Shown here: positions 14,876 through 19,756 of the stretch, in pieces
Layout: each line of letters opens with the position of its first letter
Position numbering within the stretch: the first letter of the stretch is position 1
Assembly: GCA_043819035.1 (NCBI GenBank)
Contig: JBDRFD010000099.1
Location: 1 to 19,756 of the forward strand
Reading direction: 5' to 3'
Length of the DNA stretch: 19,756 nucleotides
From: UBA2144 sp043819035
Lineage (GTDB): Bacteria > Patescibacteriota > Gracilibacteria > Peribacterales > Peribacteraceae
Notes under the pieces: model-generated
Told to the model about the DNA's origin: nothing
Database searches by the model: none
The model's input: only the letters and a program-made list of their open reading frames with translations
Position numbers and translations under genes: made by a program

Positions 14876-15427
14876 ATGGCCTTAGTAAACGACAACTCCA
14901 CCGTCCTTGCCATCGGCGATCCGCTACCGGCTTTCTCCCTTCCTGCAACCGATGGGATGACAGTTGATACTTCCATGATCAAGGACCACGTGTTAGTAGT
15001 GATCTTTACCTGTAACCACTGCCCGTACGCGCAAGCATATGAAGATAGATTTATCGACCTTGCGGAGCACTTCGATGAAGAGGGAGTGCAGTTCGTGCTC
15101 ATCAATTCCAATGACGCGGAGAATTTCCCGGAAGATTCCTTTGAAATGATGAAAGAACTACATGATGAAAAAGGGTACCCGTTTCCGTATTGTTTCGACG
15201 AAAGTCAGGAAGTGGCCAAAGCCTTCGGTGCGCTCTGTACGCCGCATTGTTTTGTCTTCGACATAGACCGAAATCTAAGATACAAAGGTCGAGTTGATGA
15301 TAACTGGGAAAATCCTAATAAAGTCAAAGATCATAATTTGCGAGATGCGATTTCTGCATTGGTGGAAGGGGATGAACTGCCGGTTGAGGAGGCGAATGCG
15401 ATTGGTTGTTCAATCAAATGGAAATAA
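14876..15427 (+). CDS. thioredoxin-fold protein of the AhpC/TSA (PRX-like) group
   Basis: A 183-residue cytoplasmic protein. The active-site motif is FTCNHCPYA with C46 and C49, a CxxC pair as in thioredoxin-like redox proteins. It is followed by the peroxiredoxin-like frame: GVQFVLINSND, then a helix, FPYCFDESQEVAKAFGALCTPHCFVFD with the cis-Pro segment, and RYKGRVDD. The ending GCSIKWK is typical of this PRX-like group, which usually carries CNHCPY. Probably a thiol-disulfide reductase or peroxidase; the substrate is unknown. ATG 14876 is preferred over an in-frame TTG at 14837, since the extra N-terminus is encoded partly by repeat DNA and an extended -10 (TGGTATTCT, ending 14854) sits 21 bases upstream of the ATG. 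No Shine-Dalgarno. Confidence 0.9.
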   Translation: MALVNDNSTVLAIGDPLPAFSLPATDGMTVDTSMIKDHVLVVIFTCNHCPYAQAYEDRFIDLAEHFDEEGVQFVLINSNDAENFPEDSFEMMKELHDEKGYPFPYCFDESQEVAKAFGALCTPHCFVFDIDRNLRYKGRVDDNWENPNKVKDHNLRDAISALVEGDELPVEEANAIGCSIKWK

Positions 15428-15434
15428 TAAGAGA

Positions 15435-15530
15435 TAAGTGAAAAGGGAAAGGGGAAAAGGGAAAACTAAAAATTCAAGCTAGAAAAGTAAAGTACTCAAA
15501 GTTTTCCACTTACCCCTTACCCTTTTCAGT
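15435..15530. repeat. inverted heptad arrays between convergent genes
   Basis: The left array (15435-15468) repeats AAGTGAA, AAGGGAA, AGGGGAA, AAGGGAA with period 7. The right array (15500-15530) repeats AGTTTTC, CACTTAC, CCCTTAC, CCTTTTC. A spacer of about 30 bases lies between. It ends directly at the uvrA stop codon. Confidence 0.85.
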
Positions 15531-18488
15531 TTATTTAAGTACTTTCTTCAAATACTCTCCCGTGAAGCTTCCTTTTGCTTTAGACACTTCTTCCGGTGTC
15601 CCGATTGCGATCACTTTTCCACCTGCTCCTCCTCCTCCCGGTCCCAGATCAATAACATGATCGACGCATTTGATAACGTCTAGGTTATGTTCTATGACGA
15701 GTACGGTGTTTCCTTTATCTACGAGCCTCTGAAGCACGGTCAAGAGCCTTTCGATATCATCGAAGTGAAGCCCTGTAGTCGGCTCGTCTAAAATGTAAAA
15801 AGTTTTCCCTGTAGCACGGCGCATGAGTTCTGTTGCGAGCTTTACACGCTGCGCTTCGCCTCCGGAGAGCGTTGTAGCGCTCTGGCCGAGATGGATGTAA
15901 CCAAGGCCAACATCCTCAAGTGTCTGTAATTTCTTCTTGAGTGCGGGAATAGCAGTGAAGAAATCCAACGCTTCACGGATCGTCATATCCAGCACGTCAG
16001 CGATGTTCTTCCCCTTATAAGTAATTTCCAGGGTTTCTCTGTTGTAGCGCTCTGAGTGGCACGTTTCGCACGTTACAAAGACGTCCGGCAGGAAATGCAT
16101 TTCGATGCGCTTAAGTCCATCACCTTCACAGTCTTCACATCGTCCACCTTTCACGTTGAAACTAAATCGTCCCGTTTTGTATCCGCGCAACCTTGCTTCC
16201 GGTGTTTGTGCAAATAGGTCACGAATGTCTGTGAAAATGCCGGTGTAGGTTGCAGGGTTACTGCGTGGTGTGCGTCCGATAGGGGATTGATCAATGGCGA
16301 TTGCTTTGTCCAGATGTTCCATGCCGTCTACGCCTCCCATTTTCTGCCCTTTTGTGTGTGCTTTATTGAGAGTACGAAGCAGCTCCGGTCCCAGTATTCC
16401 GTGAATCAGGCTCGACTTTCCTGACCCCGATACGCCTGTGATTCCTATGAATGTGCTCAAGGGAATCTCCACATCAATGTGTTGCAGGTTGTGCAAGTGG
16501 GCATCTTTGATCACAATTTTCTTTCCGTTGCCTTTACGTCGCTTAGTTGGCATAGGGATCCTCTTCTTGCCACTGAGGTATTGTCCCGTTACGGAATCCT
16601 TGTTCTTCTTAAGTTCCTCGGCTGTTCCCTGTGCGATAATTTCCCCACCATACTTTCCCGCGCCGGGTCCAATTTCCAACAGGTAATCTGCCGAGGCCAT
16701 GGTCTCTTCGTCATGTTCAACGACAATGACTGTATTTCCTAAATCTCTCAGTTTCATCAGTGTTGAAATCAATCGCGCATTGTCCCGCTGATGCAAACCG
16801 ATACTTGGTTCATCAAGTACATAAAGTACTCCCTGAAGTGCGGAACCGATTTGTGTGGAAAGACGGATGCGTTGCGCCTCTCCTCCGGATAGTGTGGTTG
16901 CTGATCTTGAAAGTGTGAGGTAAGTCAGTCCGACATTTTCTAGGAAGCTTAAGCGAGAAATTATTTCACGCAGGACTTTGCGAACAATTGTATATTCATA
17001 CCCTGATAGAGGGGTGACGCCGCAGGTCGCAGGTCGAAGGTCGAAGGATTGGTCGCAAGTCGAAGGTTGCAGGTTGGCAGACTTTCGACTTTTGACTTGC
17101 GACTCGGCTTTTGACTTTTGACCTTCGACAGTTTTCCGTTCCTCATCCGGTATAAGAGCAAGAAAGAATTCTTTTGCTTCATCAATACTCATATCGGTTG
17201 CTTCCACGACATTCAACCCTCCTACCGTCACACCCAATATTTCCTTCTTCAAACGCATGCCATTGCACGAATTGCAAGGAAGCTCTTCCATATATCCTTC
17301 AATTTGTGATCGTACATAGCTGGAATCCGTCTCTTTATGTCGTCGTTCAAGATTTGGGATTACTCCTTCGAATGTTGTTTCATAAAGGCCATCGAAGGAA
17401 TTGCTCTGCCAGTTCACGTTGATCGGTTCATCATGCCCATACAGAACAATCTTTTTGGTTTCGTCACTTAGATCTTTCCAGGACATATCCATGCTAAAAC
17501 CACATATTTCTGCAACTGCTTCCAGCATGCGTATCATAAAGCCCATGCGCGTGGCAGAAGTTGCCCACGGATGAATTGCCCCCTCGGCAAGGGAAAGCTT
17601 GGGATTGGGAACGAGCGTGTTCTCATTAACTTGTAAGACGGATCCAAGTCCATGGCACTCTTCACATGCGCCATGAGGAGAGTTGAATGAAAAACTTCGC
17701 GGTTCGATCTGCGGAATATCATTCTCCGGGTGATCGGGGCAGGCGAAATTTTCAGAGAAGCGCGTACACTCGCCGCTATCCGAATCAAGCAAAATCATCG
17801 ATCCTTCTCCTCTCTTAAGGCAAAGTTCTACAGAATCTGCAAGTCTTGTGCGATTGGGATTCGGTCTTTCCTCTTTTATTTCCATATCTTTTACAACCAT
17901 GCGATCAACTACGATTTCAATGGTGTGCGCTTTCTTCGGGTCAAGTTCCACTTCTTCATCCACAGTAACAACTTGACCATCAACGCGAATACGAACGAAC
18001 CCTTCGCGCCTAATGGAATCAAGTATCTTGATATGTGCACCTTTACGGCCTTCGATCACCGGAGAGAGAAGAAAAATTTTCCTCCCTTCCGGCAGAGCTG
18101 CAATCGTATCGACGATTTGGCTGGTAGATTGTTTCTTAAGTTCTTTCTTGCATGTCGTACAGTGCACTTTGCCGGCTTTGGCCCACAGGAGGCGCATGTA
18201 GTCATACACTTCTGTCACTGTACCAACGGTTGAGCGCGGGTTGCGCGGTGCGGTCTTCTGATCGATGGAAATGGCAGGACTGAGGCCCTCAATACTATCC
18301 ACCTCCGGTTTTTCCATTTGTGCAATGAACTGGCGTGCATAAGCGCTCAGGCTTTCCACATAGCGTCTTTGGCCTTCGGCGAAAATCGTGTCAAAGGCCA
18401 GAGATGACTTTCCTGAACCTGAAAGACCGGTAATTACAGTCAGTTGATTGCGTGGAATACGCACGTCTATATTCTTTAGATTGTGCAT
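15531..18488 (-). CDS. uvrA: UvrABC excinuclease subunit A
   Basis: DNA damage recognition ATPase of nucleotide excision repair; a dimer that loads UvrB. It has 985 residues from ATG 18488. Two ABC ATPase modules: Walker A GLSGSGKSS at 21-29 and GVSGSGKSS at 685-693; two LSGGEAQR signatures (~530 and ~874); two Walker B strands, VLYVLDEPS and TFYILDEPT. Zinc ligands include C784, C787, C807 and C810, and an earlier CEEC cluster. An in-frame, low-complexity insert occupies ~454-490, between FFLALIPDEE and the IVRKVLREI helix. The usual first strand of UvrA (IIIKGA before HNLKN) is encoded upstream of this ATG with no in-frame ATG, GTG or TTG before a TAA at 18534-18536, so the true start may be a rare codon such as ATT 18519-18521. 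No SOS box was recognised. Confidence 0.95.
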   Translation of the reverse strand: MHNLKNIDVRIPRNQLTVITGLSGSGKSSLAFDTIFAEGQRRYVESLSAYARQFIAQMEKPEVDSIEGLSPAISIDQKTAPRNPRSTVGTVTEVYDYMRLLWAKAGKVHCTTCKKELKKQSTSQIVDTIAALPEGRKIFLLSPVIEGRKGAHIKILDSIRREGFVRIRVDGQVVTVDEEVELDPKKAHTIEIVVDRMVVKDMEIKEERPNPNRTRLADSVELCLKRGEGSMILLDSDSGECTRFSENFACPDHPENDIPQIEPRSFSFNSPHGACEECHGLGSVLQVNENTLVPNPKLSLAEGAIHPWATSATRMGFMIRMLEAVAEICGFSMDMSWKDLSDETKKIVLYGHDEPINVNWQSNSFDGLYETTFEGVIPNLERRHKETDSSYVRSQIEGYMEELPCNSCNGMRLKKEILGVTVGGLNVVEATDMSIDEAKEFFLALIPDEERKTVEGQKSKAESQVKSRKSANLQPSTCDQSFDLRPATCGVTPLSGYEYTIVRKVLREIISRLSFLENVGLTYLTLSRSATTLSGGEAQRIRLSTQIGSALQGVLYVLDEPSIGLHQRDNARLISTLMKLRDLGNTVIVVEHDEETMASADYLLEIGPGAGKYGGEIIAQGTAEELKKNKDSVTGQYLSGKKRIPMPTKRRKGNGKKIVIKDAHLHNLQHIDVEIPLSTFIGITGVSGSGKSSLIHGILGPELLRTLNKAHTKGQKMGGVDGMEHLDKAIAIDQSPIGRTPRSNPATYTGIFTDIRDLFAQTPEARLRGYKTGRFSFNVKGGRCEDCEGDGLKRIEMHFLPDVFVTCETCHSERYNRETLEITYKGKNIADVLDMTIREALDFFTAIPALKKKLQTLEDVGLGYIHLGQSATTLSGGEAQRVKLATELMRRATGKTFYILDEPTTGLHFDDIERLLTVLQRLVDKGNTVLVIEHNLDVIKCVDHVIDLGPGGGGAGGKVIAIGTPEEVSKAKGSFTGEYLKKVLK
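17021..17129. repeat. heptad inverted repeat inside uvrA
   Basis: The left array (17021-17078) is made of GTCGCAG, GTCGAAG, GTCGCAA, GTTGCAG. The right array (17081-17129) is the inverse (TTTCGAC, TTTTGAC, TTGCGAC, CTTCGAC), with only a few bases between. It is read in frame as a Lys/Ser/Arg-rich then Pro/Thr/Cys-containing loop (KSKAESQVKSRKSANLQPST and on). Confidence 0.9.
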
Positions 18489-18521
18489 TTTCGCGCCTTT
18501 GATGATGATTTCATCAGTAAT

Positions 18522-18552
18522 AACAGTGAACAGTTAACAATTAACATTTAAC
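18522..18552. repeat. single heptad array at the uvrA start
   Basis: AACAGTG, AACAGTT, AACAATT, AACATTT, AAC: four heptads and a part, without a clear inverse partner nearby. It contains the TAA that bounds the uvrA frame upstream and adjoins the codons for the missing UvrA N-terminal strand. Confidence 0.65.
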
Positions 18553-18579
18553 AAAAATAGCCGCGCGCGGCGCCGGCTA
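18553..18579 (-). terminator. GC-rich hairpin plus T run upstream of uvrA
   Basis: On the minus strand TAGCCG...CGGCTA (18579-18558) encloses a very GC-rich loop and is followed by five T (18557-18553). It would stop transcription entering from the IS30 side before uvrA, or be an attenuator if the uvrA promoter lies further upstream. Confidence 0.45.
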
Positions 18580-18662
18580 GATGCCTAGCTTATCAAAAAA
18601 ATCATCCGCTGTCTAGGGTCTGGGGGGAGTTTTGTGAGGTAATATGCTCAGCAGAGATTCAA

Positions 18663-18688
18663 TCTTACATTCCATTCCAAAGTGCAAC
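18663..18688 (+). repeat. left terminal inverted repeat of the IS30 element
   Basis: Ends with CCAAAGTGCAAC and aligns with the reverse complement of the last 26 bases of the window. The match could extend a few bases outward. Confidence 0.7.
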
Positions 18689-18776
18689 ACCCAAGTGCAA
18701 CACCTGAGGGTTCCTGAAATGCCATAGAGAGGAAGTACGGTAGAGAAGTCAACTTCTACCACCTTCCCCCTCAGCT

Positions 18777-19742
18777 ATGGCATACAGACAGCTTAACGCC
18801 TACGAACGCGCACAGATACAAATTCTGCAGGAAGAGGACTACACCCTCGGAGACATTGCAGAAGCTATTGGACGCTCTAAGAGCACAATCTCCCGGGAGA
18901 TCAACAAGAACTCCTGCACCGGCATCGGCTACAAGGCAGAGTTTGCTGAGTTCCATGCCAAGCACCGCAGGGCAGAGACCAACAAACGCTACAAGATCGC
19001 AGAAGGATCACCATTGGAGCATTTCGTCATGGACAAGCTGCGCCATCGATGGAGCCCCGATGAAATTCGTGATGATCTGACGAAGCAGGAGAATCTTTCC
19101 ACGGTTTGCAACGAGACAATCTATGCGTTCATTAAGAAGCGCAGACCGGAGTTTAAGCAGTATCTGCTCATTCTCGCTCACAAGAACTACCGCAAACGAG
19201 GATCAGGTAAGAAGGAGCTCATACCGGATCGTCGCTGGATCGACGAGCGGCCGGAGAAAGTGGAACTGCGTGACGAGATCGGTCATTGGGAGGGTGACAG
19301 CATCGTCAGCAAGTGCCGAAATGAAGCCATTGCCACATTCGCGGAACGTGCCTCGGGATACCTCCTCGCGGAGAAGATGCATGACCGTACTGCGCCGGAA
19401 ATGACCGTGGCATCGAAGAAGGCGTTTGCAGGTATTCCTGCAGAGCAGCGCAAGAGCTGTACCAATGATAGCGGTCCAGAGTTTGCAGATCACAAGACGA
19501 TGGAAGCTGATCTGAAAATGACGATGTACTTCGCCCACCCCTACCACTCGTGGGAGCGCGGCACGAACGAGAACACGAACCGACTGCTACGGCAGTTCTT
19601 CCCGAAAGGTACACGATTTTCAGAAATCGAGGATTGGGAGCTTGCATGGGCTGTCGATCTCATCAATCATAGACCCCGTAAACGACTCGGATACCGCACT
19701 CCTCACGAGGTATTCATGGAATCAGTAACCGTTGCACTTTGA
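18777..19742 (+). CDS. IS30-family DDE transposase
   Basis: A 321-residue transposase that cuts and rejoins the element ends. Residues 1-45 are a helix-turn-helix: YTLGDIAEAIGRSKSTISRE. The DDE catalytic triad is D174 in GHWEGDSIV, D231 in TNDSGPEF and E265 in SWERGTNEN; the 56- and 33-residue gaps match the family. RLLRQFFPKGT and NHRPRKRLGYRTP near the C-terminus are further IS30 signatures. Length is normal for the family and the frame is intact, so the element may be active. ATG 18777 follows CCCCCT plus five bases, the start context of the genes at 1872 and 3449. No separate passenger gene is visible. Confidence 0.95.
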   Translation: MAYRQLNAYERAQIQILQEEDYTLGDIAEAIGRSKSTISREINKNSCTGIGYKAEFAEFHAKHRRAETNKRYKIAEGSPLEHFVMDKLRHRWSPDEIRDDLTKQENLSTVCNETIYAFIKKRRPEFKQYLLILAHKNYRKRGSGKKELIPDRRWIDERPEKVELRDEIGHWEGDSIVSKCRNEAIATFAERASGYLLAEKMHDRTAPEMTVASKKAFAGIPAEQRKSCTNDSGPEFADHKTMEADLKMTMYFAHPYHSWERGTNENTNRLLRQFFPKGTRFSEIEDWELAWAVDLINHRPRKRLGYRTPHEVFMESVTVAL

Positions 19743-19756
19743 ACTAGAATCTAGGA
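19731..19756 (-). repeat. right terminal inverted repeat of the IS30 element
   Basis: Contains GTTGCACTTTGAAC, whose complement matches the left end. It overlaps the transposase codons for Val-Ala-Leu and the TGA stop. Confidence 0.7.

Larger units (their letters stand above)
18663..19756 (+). mobile_element. IS30-family insertion sequence
   Basis: About 1.09 kb with one transposase gene and terminal inverted repeats of about 26 bases (18663-18688 and 19731-19756). They match at 21 of 26 positions and share the perfect core CAAAGTGCAAC. The right repeat overlaps the last transposase codons. The window ends at the right tip, so any target duplication cannot be tested. A direct repeat AAGTGCAACACC occurs twice at the left end (18680-18691 and 18694-18705). 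Confidence 0.8.

Noticed and set aside
1524..18776. tRNA, rRNA or riboswitch (including an ileS T-box) in the gaps
   Set aside because: No cloverleaf, rRNA signature or T-box core was visible in any gap; the hairpins found are simple inverted repeats.
1..19756. Recoded stop codons (TGA as Gly, as in Gracilibacteria)
   Set aside because: TGA ends the SLH, 36-residue, IleS and transposase genes where the families end, and no conserved frame has an internal TGA.

Overview
The window looks like a near-complete contig from a deep-branching uncultured bacterium. A Patescibacteria/CPR lineage, perhaps Peregrinibacteria/Peribacteria, is the best guess. This rests on the eukaryote-like isoleucyl-tRNA synthetase, the small EF-Tu-barrel protein, SLH-domain surface proteins, many lineage-specific small proteins and the lack of Shine-Dalgarno sequences. 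The code is standard: TAA, TAG and TGA all act as stops. Both window edges lie in repetitive DNA (a cysteine-repeat gene at the left, an IS30 end at the right), as is common where assemblies break.

Layout. 1-1523 (-): the 5' part of a secreted protein made of strict 24-residue, four-cysteine repeats. 1872-4247: small genes, namely an EF-Tu-domain-2-like protein, a secreted SLH-domain protein, a 36-residue membrane peptide that a length-filtered gene search would miss, an unknown 71-residue protein and a four-helix holin-like protein. 4407-8681 (-): ileS, with two separate histidine-phosphatase domains inserted in its catalytic core. A short upstream ORF repeats the IleS N-terminus and is followed by a hairpin. 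8915-11913 (+): an M20 metallopeptidase and two unrecognised proteins. 11910-14660 (-): an RSH (SpoT-like) alarmone protein fused to a ten-helix EamA-type transporter domain. Its hydrolase site is intact and its synthetase site has lost key residues. 14876-15427 (+): a thioredoxin-fold protein. 15531-18488 (-): uvrA. 18663-19756: an intact IS30-family element.

Two patterns run across the window. First, most intergenic gaps, and two loops inside conserved genes (ileS and uvrA), hold inverted pairs of arrays built from degenerate 7-9 bp words. Some enclose a second, GC-richer hairpin. The two intragenic copies stay in frame and appear in the proteins as low-complexity loops. Second, Shine-Dalgarno sequences are nearly absent. 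Three + strand genes instead share CCCCCT followed by five bases and then ATGG, and a fourth gene has a related pyrimidine tract.

The genes do not form one pathway. IleS and the RSH protein both bear on amino-acid supply and stringent signalling, and both carry unusual domain fusions. The surface proteins and the RSH-transporter fusion suggest a cell that invests in its envelope and in sensing external nutrients; this is inference.
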